DNA from: Novosphingobium mathurense
Lineage (GTDB): Bacteria; Pseudomonadota; Alphaproteobacteria; Sphingomonadales; Sphingomonadaceae
Direction: 5' to 3'
DNA length: 64,000 bases
NCBI RefSeq assembly: GCF_900168325.1
Contig: NZ_FVZE01000004.1
Coordinates: forward strand, 124,001 to 188,000
The notes under the pieces are model-generated. The model was given only the letters and a program-made list of their open reading frames with translations, searched no databases and was not told the DNA's origin. The position numbers and the translations under genes were made by a program. Of this stretch, positions 16,309-25,358 are shown piece by piece (the first letter of the stretch is position 1; each line of letters opens with the position of its first letter).

Positions 16309-16692
16309 TGGTGTTTCCTTTCAAGAAACGATGTTCCCGGCGCACAACGCGTGCAACCGGATCACGTCAAATCGTCAGAGAAAGGGAAATCGTCTCAGAT
16401 GGGAAAATTGCCAAGGCAGGTGCCGGCTCAAAAACCAGAATTGTCGAAACCCGTCGCAAATTCGACGTGCGGTTTTATAGCACGGAACGCTCAACAATAC
16501 CATAAAATTCTCGCACGAAAATTATCGGATTAAATCTTCACAACGTTGGTTTGAAATCGCAACAATTTTGCATCGGTAATTTATATTTCACGATGATTTG
16601 GCTGATAATAATATTAAAATGAAGTATTATTTCCATGCCTTCCAGTGGCGTGGGGCTTTGCCTTGGCTCGACCGCCGCGCTAGACATGGGGC
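16309..16692. promoter_or_regulatory. AT-rich intergenic region, likely cspA promoter and long leader
   Basis: No gene is visible in these 384 bases. The AT content rises well above the surroundings, especially 16480-16630. On the minus strand a TATAAA box lies at about 16473-16478, roughly 165 bases before the cspA start, which would give a long 5' leader. I could not pair it with a convincing -35 box. The far end must also hold the start signals of the plus-strand CDF gene. Confidence 0.4.
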
Positions 16693-17301
16693 ATGGCAGG
16701 ATGCGGATGCGAACCTACTCCGGTTGAAACACGGGCCCAGCAACGCGTGCTGTGGCTGGCCCTTGCCCTGAATGCCGCGATGTTCGTGGCTGAAGTGACC
16801 ACCGGTCTGCTGATAGGTTCGACAGCCGTTCTGGCCGACGGTCTCGACATGCTTTCCGACGCAACTGTCTATGCGATTGCGCTTGCGGCAATTGGACGTA
16901 GCCCGCGTTTCAAGATCAATACGGCGACGCTGAGCGGTGTCCTGCTGCTGTCTCTCGGCGTCGGCCTGCTCTGGGAAGTCGTGCGCCGCTTCCAGGTGGG
17001 CGAAGCGCCTGAAGGCCTGTGGATGATGGCCGTTTCCCTTCCCGCACTTGCCGTGAACGTGATCGTCCTGCGCCTCCTCGCCCATCAGCGCAATGGCGAG
17101 GTGCATCTGCGTGCCGCCTGGATCTTTACGAGGGCGGACGTCGTGGCCAACGTGGCCGTGATCCTTTCGGGGCTGGCCGTCGTGGTGACGGGCATACGCT
17201 ACTTCGATCTCGTCGTTGGCGCGGGAATCGGTTTTTACGTCATTCGCGAAGCGCTAGAGATCCTGAAGGATGCGCGGGCGGAAAGAGCCTCCACCACCTG
17301 A
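16693..17301 (+). CDS. CDF-family cation transporter
   Basis: A 202-residue membrane protein with six hydrophobic segments. The cation-diffusion-facilitator pattern is visible in segment 2 (ADGLDMLSDATVYAIAL) and segment 5 (LRAAWIFTRADVVANVAVIL), with aspartates at the metal positions and non-His residues where ZnT-type proteins carry His. It opens MAGCGCEP, which gives two N-terminal cysteines. There is almost no C-terminal cytosolic domain, so it is a short-form CDF. The likely role is metal export; the metal is unknown. It starts a same-strand run with the antiporter and the OmpA-like lipoprotein. Confidence 0.85.
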   Translation: MAGCGCEPTPVETRAQQRVLWLALALNAAMFVAEVTTGLLIGSTAVLADGLDMLSDATVYAIALAAIGRSPRFKINTATLSGVLLLSLGVGLLWEVVRRFQVGEAPEGLWMMAVSLPALAVNVIVLRLLAHQRNGEVHLRAAWIFTRADVVANVAVILSGLAVVVTGIRYFDLVVGAGIGFYVIREALEILKDARAERASTT

Positions 17302-17338
17302 CCTGCGTGCGCCGAAGTCGAGACCTGCTCGATTTCGG

Positions 17339-19237
17339 ATGAACGATCCCGCGGCCCGGGCATTTAACAATGCGGACAACGTGGAGTATGCCCTCCTTAT
17401 GGAGCACCAGGCCCTTGTTTTTGCACTGATTGGCGTTCTCGGGATCGGGGCGCAGTGGATCGCGTGGCGCACGGGGTGGCCGGCAATTGCGCTGATGCTT
17501 TTCGCTGGTGTCATCGCAGGTCCGGTCACCGGCCTCATCTTGCCGGAGCAGACCTTCGGGGAACTGCTGGAGCCGATGATCTCCGTCGCGGTTGCGCTGA
17601 TCCTGTTCGAGGGCGGTCTCAACCTCAATTTTCGGGAATTGCGCAAGACCGAGGGCGCGGTGACGCGTTTGGTCCTGATCGGCGTGCCGGTCGGCTGGGG
17701 TCTCGGCGCCATTGCCTGCTACTACCTTGCCGGACTGGTCTGGCCCGTGGCCATCCTTTTCGCAGGCATTCTCGTCGTGACGGGGCCCACGGTCGTCCTG
17801 CCGCTGCTGCGACAGAGCAATGTCGCACCGCGCCCGCGGGCCATCCTCAAGTGGGAAGCGATCGTCAACGATCCGATCGGGGCGCTCTGCGCAGTCATCA
17901 CTTACGAGTACCTGCGGCGGGCAGAAGCCGGGGGGACGCTGATCGCCGTCGTCGTCTCGCTGTTGGCTGCCGCTGTTGTGGCCGGATTGATCGGCTATGC
18001 GGTGGCGCGTCTGATCGCCTGGTCCTTCCCGCGCGGCCAAGTGCCGGAATACCTCAAGGCTCCGGTGCTGCTGGTAGCCGTGATCAGCACTTTCGTGCTG
18101 TCGAACGCCATCCAGCAGGAGACCGGCCTGCTAGCGGTAACGGTCATGGGCGTTGCGATCGCGAATATGCGGCTCGACAGCCTGCGGGACATTCATCCTT
18201 TCAAGGAGAACGTCACGGTCCTGCTGATTTCCGGCGTTTTCGTGCTGCTTTCGGCATCGCTGGATCTGGAAGTGCTGCGCCAGTTCGAGTGGCGCTTCAT
18301 CGCCTTCCTCATTGCCCTGCTTTTCATCGTGCGGCCGGTGACGGTGCTGCTCAGCCTGGCCTTCAGCCGGTTGCCCTGGAACGAGCGCCTGCTGCTGGCA
18401 TGGATCGCTCCGCGCGGTGTCGTCGCCGTGGCCATCGCCGGCCTTTTCGCCCTGCGCCTTGGCAAACTGGGCTATGCCGATGGCAGCATTCTGGTGGCAT
18501 TGTCTTTCGCCGTGGTCGTCGCGACCATCGTTGCCCACGGGTTCAGCGTCCGGCATGTCGCACGCTGGCTGAAGGTGACGGGCGTGCAGCGCAAGGGACT
18601 GCTGATCGTCGGCAGTACCCCGTGGAGCCTGGCTCTGGCCGAGCAGGTGCGCTCGCTCGAATTGCCGGTCACGATTTGCGACACGAGCTGGCAGCGCCTT
18701 TCTGCCACCCGGCAGGCAGGCATTCCCACCTATCACGGTGAGATACTTGCGGAGTCCACCGAGGAACGGCTCGATCTCACGCAGTTCCAGGTTCTGGTCG
18801 CGATCTCGCAGAACGAGGCCTACAACGCGCTGGTCTGCAACGAGTTCGCACCCGATTTCGGGCGGGATTCCGTCTATCAGCTGGGCGGGATGGGCGACGA
18901 CGAGGATCACCGCAGCCTTCCTGAAGCCCTGCAGGGCCGCGCGATGTTCGCGTCAGGGCTCGGTGTAGAGGACATCATCGCGCGTGAGCAGGCGGGATGG
19001 ACTTTCCGCAAGACCAAGATCAGCGATCGGTTCGATTTCTCGGACGCCCGCGCGGTGTTGCCAGAAGGAGGGGATATGCTGTTCCTATACCGCAAGGATG
19101 GGAAGATCCGCTTTTTCACCCATGCTTCACGTCCGGCGGCCGAGCCGGGTGACGTTATCGTGTCCTACGCCCCTTCGCGCCATCCGGAAGCATCGCCTTC
19201 CGGTCAGACAACACAGACAGAAGAGGCAAGCGCATGA
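17339..19237 (+). CDS. Cation/proton antiporter (CPA1 type) with C-terminal RCK domain
   Basis: About 632 residues. Residues 20-410 are about 12 membrane helices with the antiporter core (LFEGGLNLNFRELRKTEGA, VTGPTVVLPLLRQSNVAPR, WEAIVNDPIGAL, containing the conserved ND pair). The C-terminal 200 residues form a soluble TrkA-N/RCK-like domain (RKGLLIVGSTPWSLALAEQV), which normally senses nucleotide. It would exchange Na+ or K+ for H+ at the inner membrane. The start is uncertain: ATG 17339 is used here, with ATG 17399 as an alternative just before the first helix. The end overlaps the lipoprotein start by four bases. Confidence 0.9.
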   Translation: MNDPAARAFNNADNVEYALLMEHQALVFALIGVLGIGAQWIAWRTGWPAIALMLFAGVIAGPVTGLILPEQTFGELLEPMISVAVALILFEGGLNLNFRELRKTEGAVTRLVLIGVPVGWGLGAIACYYLAGLVWPVAILFAGILVVTGPTVVLPLLRQSNVAPRPRAILKWEAIVNDPIGALCAVITYEYLRRAEAGGTLIAVVVSLLAAAVVAGLIGYAVARLIAWSFPRGQVPEYLKAPVLLVAVISTFVLSNAIQQETGLLAVTVMGVAIANMRLDSLRDIHPFKENVTVLLISGVFVLLSASLDLEVLRQFEWRFIAFLIALLFIVRPVTVLLSLAFSRLPWNERLLLAWIAPRGVVAVAIAGLFALRLGKLGYADGSILVALSFAVVVATIVAHGFSVRHVARWLKVTGVQRKGLLIVGSTPWSLALAEQVRSLELPVTICDTSWQRLSATRQAGIPTYHGEILAESTEERLDLTQFQVLVAISQNEAYNALVCNEFAPDFGRDSVYQLGGMGDDEDHRSLPEALQGRAMFASGLGVEDIIAREQAGWTFRKTKISDRFDFSDARAVLPEGGDMLFLYRKDGKIRFFTHASRPAAEPGDVIVSYAPSRHPEASPSGQTTQTEEASA

Positions 19238-19893
19238 TGCTCCCGCGTGTCAGGGTCGGCAGACCGGCTCGGTTTTTTACTGCGGCTCTGGTCCTGCCGC
19301 TTTCGGCTTGTAGCGGTTCCGACCAGCCTGGCTTGCCCGAAGAGACAGGTTCTGCGGCCATCGAGGCGCCCGGCATTGCGGTGCAGGACAGCTCCCCTGT
19401 CGTGGACGTCGCGCCGAAGAAATCGATCCTTCGCCCCGACGTTGGCCCCTTGCCGGATACCGCGCCTTCGCTGCAGCCCGTGACGGTTACAGTACGCTTT
19501 CCCGATCAAGGGAAAGAGCCGGACGAAACGGGGCTTGCCGCCATCGACGAGCTTATCGACAATCCGACTTTCAAGGCAGGCGGCGCCGTCACGATCTGGG
19601 GACATACCGATTCCCGTGGCAGCGACGATGCCAACCTCGCAGCTTCGAAGAAGCGGGCGGAGGCCGTGCGCGATCATCTGGAGAGGAAGGGTGTGGATGG
19701 CGGACGCCTGACGGTCATCCCTCTTGGGGAAAGTCGACCGATTGCGCCCAATCGCAAGCTTGACGGATCGGATGATCCAAAGGGGCGTGCGCGCAACCGG
19801 AGGGTGGAGATCCGCGTCGAGCCTCCCGTCAAGGATGTCGAGGAAGGCACCGGCGATCCTGCGACCATGGGCCCCAAACTGTCGCCCGAATAG
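19234..19893 (+). CDS. OmpA-domain lipoprotein
   Basis: A 219-residue protein with a lipoprotein signal ending LPLSAC, a Pro/Val-rich linker, and a C-terminal OmpA/MotB peptidoglycan-binding domain (WGHTDSRGSDDANLAASKKR, then GRARNRRVEIRVE). It should anchor in the outer membrane and grip peptidoglycan through the domain's Asp and Arg residues. Its ATG overlaps the stop of the antiporter gene (ATGA), so the two are translationally coupled. Confidence 0.9.
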   Translation: MMLPRVRVGRPARFFTAALVLPLSACSGSDQPGLPEETGSAAIEAPGIAVQDSSPVVDVAPKKSILRPDVGPLPDTAPSLQPVTVTVRFPDQGKEPDETGLAAIDELIDNPTFKAGGAVTIWGHTDSRGSDDANLAASKKRAEAVRDHLERKGVDGGRLTVIPLGESRPIAPNRKLDGSDDPKGRARNRRVEIRVEPPVKDVEEGTGDPATMGPKLSPE

Positions 19894-20179
19894 CTTGTCC
19901 GGCTTGGCGCCATGATCCAGTCATTGCTTCATCGTGCTTGATTGCGGGATCTGCATCTGCGTGCTTCCCGACGTACCTGGTTGAGAGCACTAGTTAACGT
20001 TGAGACCAACCGCAATTCCACAGAGTTCGATTCTTGACTGTTTTTTCCTTCTAAATTTCCATAAATAAGTAATGTAATCAGTTATATCGATCCTATTACA
20101 GAATTGTAATCCGCGAATTTACCAAAGTTTATTTACCTAAAGAAGACACTCGTAGGACAAGAACTCGAGGTGTCTGCTT
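19894..20179. promoter_or_regulatory. AT-rich upstream region of the pilus operon
   Basis: 286 bases without a gene. The part 20030-20160 is strikingly AT-rich and contains a TTGACT box (20034-20039) and an ATAAAT stretch (20061-20066), but their spacing is too long for a good sigma-70 promoter. This is the only room for the pilus operon promoter. Confidence 0.4.
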
Positions 20180-20722
20180 ATGATACGTAGGTTCAAGTCC
20201 AGATATGGCGCGGTCCCCGTGCTGCTGCTCGCCGCTCTGTCCCCCTTTCAGCTGGCTTATGCCCAAACGGTTACCGGAACGATCGACGCCACGATAACCC
20301 TTGTGGCGGCTTGTGCAGTCAATGGCGATACGGCGACAAGCAATGTCGATTTCGGATCGCTCGATTTCGGGTCGGTCAGTACCTTTTTTACATCAACCGA
20401 CGCCCAGGTCGACGGCAATGGATCCGGAAACATTTCGGTGCAATGCTCTCCCGGCTCCGATGCCACGATAACCATCGACAGCGGCGCGAACGACGCTGCG
20501 GTAGCCGGCGGCGGCAGGGCCCTGGCCAATGGCTCGGTTTACATACCTTACGACATCTATTCCGATGCCGGGTTCAGTACCGTCCTCAACAATGGATCGA
20601 CGCTGTCCGTCTCCGGCGACGGTACCGCACAGACGGTGCCGATCTATGGCCGCGCGGTGGGTGTCACCGGGCTCTCGCCGGGCACCTACACCGATACGAT
20701 TTCGGTGACGCTGACCTTCTGA
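20180..20722 (+). CDS. SCPU (spore coat U) domain pilin subunit, Csu type
   Basis: A 180-residue secreted protein with a signal peptide of about 29 residues ending AYAQ, then one SCPU fold: an early donor-strand-like segment (VTGTIDATITLVAACAVNG), paired cysteines (AACAVN and VQCSPGSD), IPYDIYSDAGFSTVLNNGS, and the C-terminal motif GTYTDTISVTLTF. It is the likely major shaft subunit of an archaic chaperone-usher pilus. First gene of a five-gene run; a second SCPU gene follows 16 bases later. Confidence 0.9.
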   Translation: MIRRFKSRYGAVPVLLLAALSPFQLAYAQTVTGTIDATITLVAACAVNGDTATSNVDFGSLDFGSVSTFFTSTDAQVDGNGSGNISVQCSPGSDATITIDSGANDAAVAGGGRALANGSVYIPYDIYSDAGFSTVLNNGSTLSVSGDGTAQTVPIYGRAVGVTGLSPGTYTDTISVTLTF

Positions 20723-20738
20723 AGCGGGAGAGCGGAGC

Positions 20739-21272
20739 ATGGGATATCGATGGCACCGCGCATCACGAATGGGGGCCGGACTGGCGGCCGTTCTATCCAC
20801 TCCGGCCATGGCGGACACCACCACCACTTTCCAGGTTTCGGCCACGGTCGTCTCGGGCTGCGAGATCAACGGCGCCCTTGCATCGAACGGCGAAGTGCTC
20901 GGGCGATACGGCCAGCTCGATTTCGGAACCCATTCGTCGCTCTCCACCGATACCGCATCTGCAGCCATTGCCGCTGATGCCGGGCTGACGTTGAGCTGCA
21001 CGCCCGGTATTGCGCTGTCGATGGCGTTGGGGGCAGGCCAGCATGGGTCTGCCACGCGCAACATGCAGGCAGCCGGGAGCAGCGATCTGCTACCCTACCG
21101 GCTTTACCGGGATCCTGCCTTCTCGAACGAGATGCAGATCGATCAGGCTTATGCGATCACATTCGCCGATCCGGAAGCAATCGCTTTGCCCATCTACGGA
21201 AGGGTGGTGTTGAGCGGCGACAAACCGCCGGACACCTACTCCGACACTGTCGTCCTGACGCTGAGCTGGTGA
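20739..21272 (+). CDS. Second SCPU domain pilus subunit
   Basis: A 177-residue SCPU protein with a signal peptide ending STPAMA, the paired cysteines (VSGCEIN, LSCTPGIA), LLPYRLYRDPAFSNEM and the terminal motif DTYSDTVVLTLSW. It is diverged from the first subunit and resembles minor or adaptor subunits such as CsuA or CsuB. A GGGAGAGCGGAG site is close upstream and its stop overlaps the chaperone ATG by one base. Confidence 0.88.
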   Translation: MGYRWHRASRMGAGLAAVLSTPAMADTTTTFQVSATVVSGCEINGALASNGEVLGRYGQLDFGTHSSLSTDTASAAIAADAGLTLSCTPGIALSMALGAGQHGSATRNMQAAGSSDLLPYRLYRDPAFSNEMQIDQAYAITFADPEAIALPIYGRVVLSGDKPPDTYSDTVVLTLSW

Positions 21273-22033
21273 TGGCCATGGGAGAGGCAAAATCACCGGA
21301 AGGCATTGCGGCATTCCTCGTCGCGTTAGCCCTTGCGGTTCTGCCGCTGCGGGCCCCGGCCGCGACCGTCATGATCTGGCCGATCGATCCGGTCATTGGT
21401 GAGGGACGCGGTGGTACCGAACTCTGGCTGGAAAATCGTGGGGCGGCCGATGTCGTCCTGCAGATCCGTGTCATGCGCTGGACGCAGGAAGCGGGAAGCG
21501 ACGTCCATTCCGATCAGGATGAAGTCCTGGCCAGCCCGCCGATGGTCAAGGTCGGTCCGGGCGTGCGCCAGCTCGTCCGCCTAGTGGCTGGTGAGCCGCT
21601 GCCACGGGACAGGGAGAGAGCTTACCGGATCATCGTCGATGAAATCCCTGCCGTCGCCGACCGGCCCGAGGAAATGCAGACCGCAACCGCGCTGCGCTTT
21701 CGCATGCGCTATTCTATCCCGCTTTTCGTGGCCCCGGAAAAGGGCAAGGACAAGCGGGAACCCGCCATGCCGCAGGTGAGCTGTCGTCTGATCGATCAGG
21801 GGCGGACGGTGCAGCTGGCCAACTCCGGGTCGATGCACGCCAGACTGGCTGACGCCGTACTCGATGCGGGTCAGGAAACCGTGCCGATCGCGCCGGGGCT
21901 TCTTGGCTATGTACTGGCAGGCAGCACCATGGAGTGGGCCGTTCCGGGCAAGCCGGCTACGACCGGTGCATTGCGTGCCAAGGTCAACGGCGATGCGAAG
22001 CAGGTGGCGCTTGGTGCCTGCAAGCCGATTTAG
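21272..22033 (+). CDS. Periplasmic fimbrial chaperone (CsuC-like)
   Basis: About 253 residues with a signal peptide (AFLVALALAVLPLRAPA), then two Ig-like domains of the PapD fold. Features include IWPIDPVIGEGRGGTELWLEN, the subunit-binding region VKVGPGVRQLVRLVAGEPLP, and YRIIVDEIPAV. It caps pilus subunits in the periplasm and hands them to the usher. Possible starts are GTG 21269, ATG 21272 and ATG 21278; none has a clear ribosome site, consistent with coupling to the upstream gene. Confidence 0.9.
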   Translation: MAMGEAKSPEGIAAFLVALALAVLPLRAPAATVMIWPIDPVIGEGRGGTELWLENRGAADVVLQIRVMRWTQEAGSDVHSDQDEVLASPPMVKVGPGVRQLVRLVAGEPLPRDRERAYRIIVDEIPAVADRPEEMQTATALRFRMRYSIPLFVAPEKGKDKREPAMPQVSCRLIDQGRTVQLANSGSMHARLADAVLDAGQETVPIAPGLLGYVLAGSTMEWAVPGKPATTGALRAKVNGDAKQVALGACKPI

Positions 22034-24359
22034 ATGGCGGGCGCCGAAGTTCCTGCTGGCGCTGGTCGCGGGTTTCTCCGCGTTCACTCCGACGTCGGCC
22101 CATGCCGATGATGCGCCCGCGCAGATGACACGCGGTGCAGATATTTCGCCGGCCCTGCAGCTGCGGCTCGAACTGGTGGTGAATGGCCGGACAGCGAACC
22201 GCCTGATCCCCGTCACCCTGCAGGATGGACATCTTTCTGTGGCCGCGCGGGATTTGCGCGAGGCGGGCATTGACCGCGATTGGTCGATCGATTCCACGGT
22301 CGATCTTTCGGCTCAGGCGGGAATGACTGCCAAGTATACCGAAGCGGACCAGAAGCTCCTGCTGACGGTGCCGCCGCAGTGGCTTGAGGGCAGCCGTCTG
22401 GCCATTGCCGCCAAGCGCAGTCGTATCCTTCCGAAGAGCGATTTCGGCGTCCTGATCAATTACGACCTCTACGTCGCGCATTCGGAGCAGGACACCCATG
22501 GCTCGCTGTGGAGCGAACAGCGCCTGTTCGGGGGGCTGGGCATTCTCAGCAATACCGGGAGTATTTGGTTCGATACGTCCGGTGGGGCGAAGCGCTACCT
22601 GCGATACGAGACGCGCTGGACATACGTCGATGACGGGGCGATCCGGACATATGAAGCGGGGGATCTGGTTACCCGCACGCTACCTTGGACGAACCCGGTC
22701 AGGATGGCGGGCGCGCAGGTTTCGCGCGATTTCAGCGTCAGGCCAGACGTCGTCACATACCCGCTACCCGGTTTCGCCGGTACGGCGGCGGTACCGAGCG
22801 CGCTGGAGCTTTTCGTCAACGGCTACCGCGCGGCAGCGACGACGGTGGAGCCGGGGCCATTTGTGGTCGACGAACTGCCGTACGTGAACGGCGCAGGTGA
22901 AGCGACCGTCGTCACTACCGATGCGCAAGGCAGGCAGGTGCAGACGTCCGCATCCTTCTATGTCGCGACCACCTTGTTGCGGCCGGGACTGGCCGATTAT
23001 GCGTTCTCTCTGGGCAGGCTGCGCCGGGACTTCGGAACGAGCCGTACAGGCTACGGCGAATGGGCCGCTTCAGCATCCGGGCGGTTCGGCCTTACCCGGT
23101 TCATGACTATCGAGGCATCGCTAGAGGCTGCCGGCGATCACCGTCTGCTTGGCTTCGGCGGCGTACTGAAACTTGGCAATCTGGGCGTTGTCGATGCCTC
23201 GGCCAGTGCCAGTCGCCAGTACGGGCGTGACGGCAGCCAAGTGGCACTGGGCTACCAGTACACCGGGCGCGGCTTTAACCTGATGGCCAGAGCCGTGCGG
23301 CGGAGCCCGGATTATGCCGACCTCTCGAGTGTTGCAGCCAGGGACTATCGTTTGCCTTCCCGCCAGTGGCAGGCGCAGGCGAACGTCATACTGGGCAGGG
23401 AACTGGGCAACCTTGCTGCGAGCTATGTCGAAACGCGTCAGGGGGATCAGCGCTTCCGGCTCGCGAACCTGTCCTATTACAAGTCACTATGGGGCCGCAG
23501 CAGCCTGCATCTGTCTGCAGTGCGTGACATCGAGCGTGGGACGACCAGCGCCATGGCGCAATGGGTGGTTCCGCTTGGGCGACAAGGAAGCGCAGTCGCC
23601 GGGATCGAGAGGACGCCGCGCGGCAATGCGCGCGCCGTGCTTGACTACGGCAGGGCGGTGCCGAGCGAAGGGGGGCTGGGGTGGTCGGCCGGCGCCTCCC
23701 ATGCGAGCGGCGAGCGCGATCGCTATCGCGGGGACCTCACGTGGCGCAACAGTGCCCTGCAAGTGCAGGCTGGGGCATTCGGTACGGGGACGCAGACTAC
23801 CGGTTGGGGCGAGCTTTCCGGTTCTCTGGTGATGATGGATGGCGGCATCTTCGCGGCCAATCGCATCAATGACGCCTTTGCACTCGTTTCCACCGACGGG
23901 GTGGCGGGCGTGCCCGTTCATTACGAAAACCAGAAGGTCGGCACGACCGACGCCAAGGGGCACCTGCTCATTGCGCGCGTTCCGTCATACTATGCCGCCA
24001 GCTTTGCCATCGATGCGCGCGACCTGCCAGCCGATGTGCAGGTGCCGTTCACGCGACAGCGTTCCGCCGTGAAGAACGGCAGCGGCCGTCTCCTGCATTT
24101 CCCGGTTTCAAGGAGCAGGGCTGCCCATGTTCTGCTGGTCGGGGAGGACGGCGCACCGCTTCCGGCAGGATCGAAGGTCACCTCGGCAAGCGGAGAGGAG
24201 ACCTGGGTCGGTTTCGATGGCCGGGCCTACCTTGAGAATCTGCAAGACGACAATCGGCTCACTGTCATGAAGGCGGACGGCACACGCTGTCAGGTGGCGT
24301 TCGAATACCTTTCCAAGGACCCCGGGGTGGACCGTGTGGGACCATTGCCATGTCGATAG
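21993..24359 (+). CDS. Outer-membrane fimbrial usher (CsuD-like)
   Basis: About 788 residues: signal peptide (FLLALVAGFSAFTPTSAHA), N-terminal subunit-binding domain, 24-strand barrel with plug (LFVNGYRAAATTVEPGPF, FVVDELPYVNGAGEATVV), and C-terminal domain ending DPGVDRVGPLPC. It secretes and assembles chaperone-subunit complexes. The best start is ATG 21993, which overlaps the chaperone by 41 bases in another frame; GTG 22014 is an alternative. At this length it is nearer to archaic Csu ushers than to FimD/PapC. Confidence 0.9.
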   Translation: MRSRWRLVPASRFRWRAPKFLLALVAGFSAFTPTSAHADDAPAQMTRGADISPALQLRLELVVNGRTANRLIPVTLQDGHLSVAARDLREAGIDRDWSIDSTVDLSAQAGMTAKYTEADQKLLLTVPPQWLEGSRLAIAAKRSRILPKSDFGVLINYDLYVAHSEQDTHGSLWSEQRLFGGLGILSNTGSIWFDTSGGAKRYLRYETRWTYVDDGAIRTYEAGDLVTRTLPWTNPVRMAGAQVSRDFSVRPDVVTYPLPGFAGTAAVPSALELFVNGYRAAATTVEPGPFVVDELPYVNGAGEATVVTTDAQGRQVQTSASFYVATTLLRPGLADYAFSLGRLRRDFGTSRTGYGEWAASASGRFGLTRFMTIEASLEAAGDHRLLGFGGVLKLGNLGVVDASASASRQYGRDGSQVALGYQYTGRGFNLMARAVRRSPDYADLSSVAARDYRLPSRQWQAQANVILGRELGNLAASYVETRQGDQRFRLANLSYYKSLWGRSSLHLSAVRDIERGTTSAMAQWVVPLGRQGSAVAGIERTPRGNARAVLDYGRAVPSEGGLGWSAGASHASGERDRYRGDLTWRNSALQVQAGAFGTGTQTTGWGELSGSLVMMDGGIFAANRINDAFALVSTDGVAGVPVHYENQKVGTTDAKGHLLIARVPSYYAASFAIDARDLPADVQVPFTRQRSAVKNGSGRLLHFPVSRSRAAHVLLVGEDGAPLPAGSKVTSASGEETWVGFDGRAYLENLQDDNRLTVMKADGTRCQVAFEYLSKDPGVDRVGPLPCR

Positions 24360-25348
24360 ACGCCTTGCGCCCTTCAAGGCGGATCGGCCTTGCGCTGTTT
24401 GCCTTCCTGTTCTGGTTTGTCGTTCCGAACCCGGCGCGCGCTGCCTGCTCGGCAGCGTCGGGTTCGGTCAACCTCGGTAGCGCGAGTTCCTTTACTGTCG
24501 CGGCCAGCGCACAGACGGCAGGCGGAGCGACCGGGTTCTCGTGCACCGGAAGCCTCCTTTCGATCGCCTCTACCAATACGATCACGGCGACGATCGCCAG
24601 CGCAACCAACAGTCAGGGCACGCAGCCGCGGCTTCACGATGCCGCGACCGGGGATTACATTCGCTACGATATCTGCAAGGACTCCTCTTGCAGTGCGACT
24701 TATGCGGTGGGCGGCTCGATTACATGGAGCAGTACGACGTTCCTCGGCATCCTCGGCCTGTTCAACGCGACCGGCGGTACCCTGCCGATCCATATTCGCA
24801 CGCAGACCGGAACCCAGGTGGCCGCAGGGACCTATACCGGCACGATCTCCATCGACTGGACGTGGCACCTGTGTTCGGCCGGTGCAGCCACGCTATGCAT
24901 TTACGACGATGGAGCGACTTCGAGCACGGTCATCGTGAGCATGACGGTCAGTGCAGACTGCACCCTGTCCGCGCCCACTGCCGATTTCGGAAGCGCGGCC
25001 TTTGTCGGCAGTTTCGATCCGGTCGCCCAGACCATCACCATCCGCTGCAGCAAGGATGCGTCCTATACCGTGGGCATCGATGACGGGCAGAACTACTCTG
25101 GCAGCCGGCGCCTTGGAAATGCCGGTAACTACATCGCCTACGAGATCTACTACCCGCAAGGTTCAACCGGCCGCTGGGGACACCTGGGCACGGAACGTCG
25201 CAGCAGTGCGGAGGCGACGACCAATGCCGGGACTTATACCGGAACCACGGATCAGACCTATACCTACCGAGCGGAAATCCTGAGCGGCCAGTCGACGCCG
25301 CCTCCCGGTACCTACACGGACACCTTGACCATCGATGTGCAGTTCTAG
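24350..25348 (+). CDS. Two-domain SCPU tip adhesin (CsuE-like)
   Basis: A 332-residue secreted protein with a signal peptide (FAFLFWFVVPNPARA) and two SCPU modules, about residues 26-185 and 195-332. The second ends in the usual GTYTDTLTIDVQF. Two-domain SCPU proteins cap archaic pili and mediate attachment, as CsuE does. The start overlaps the end of the usher gene by ten bases, completing the operon pilin, pilin, chaperone, usher, tip. Confidence 0.88.
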   Translation: MSIDALRPSRRIGLALFAFLFWFVVPNPARAACSAASGSVNLGSASSFTVAASAQTAGGATGFSCTGSLLSIASTNTITATIASATNSQGTQPRLHDAATGDYIRYDICKDSSCSATYAVGGSITWSSTTFLGILGLFNATGGTLPIHIRTQTGTQVAAGTYTGTISIDWTWHLCSAGAATLCIYDDGATSSTVIVSMTVSADCTLSAPTADFGSAAFVGSFDPVAQTITIRCSKDASYTVGIDDGQNYSGSRRLGNAGNYIAYEIYYPQGSTGRWGHLGTERRSSAEATTNAGTYTGTTDQTYTYRAEILSGQSTPPPGTYTDTLTIDVQF

Positions 25349-25358
25349 CCTGTTCGGG

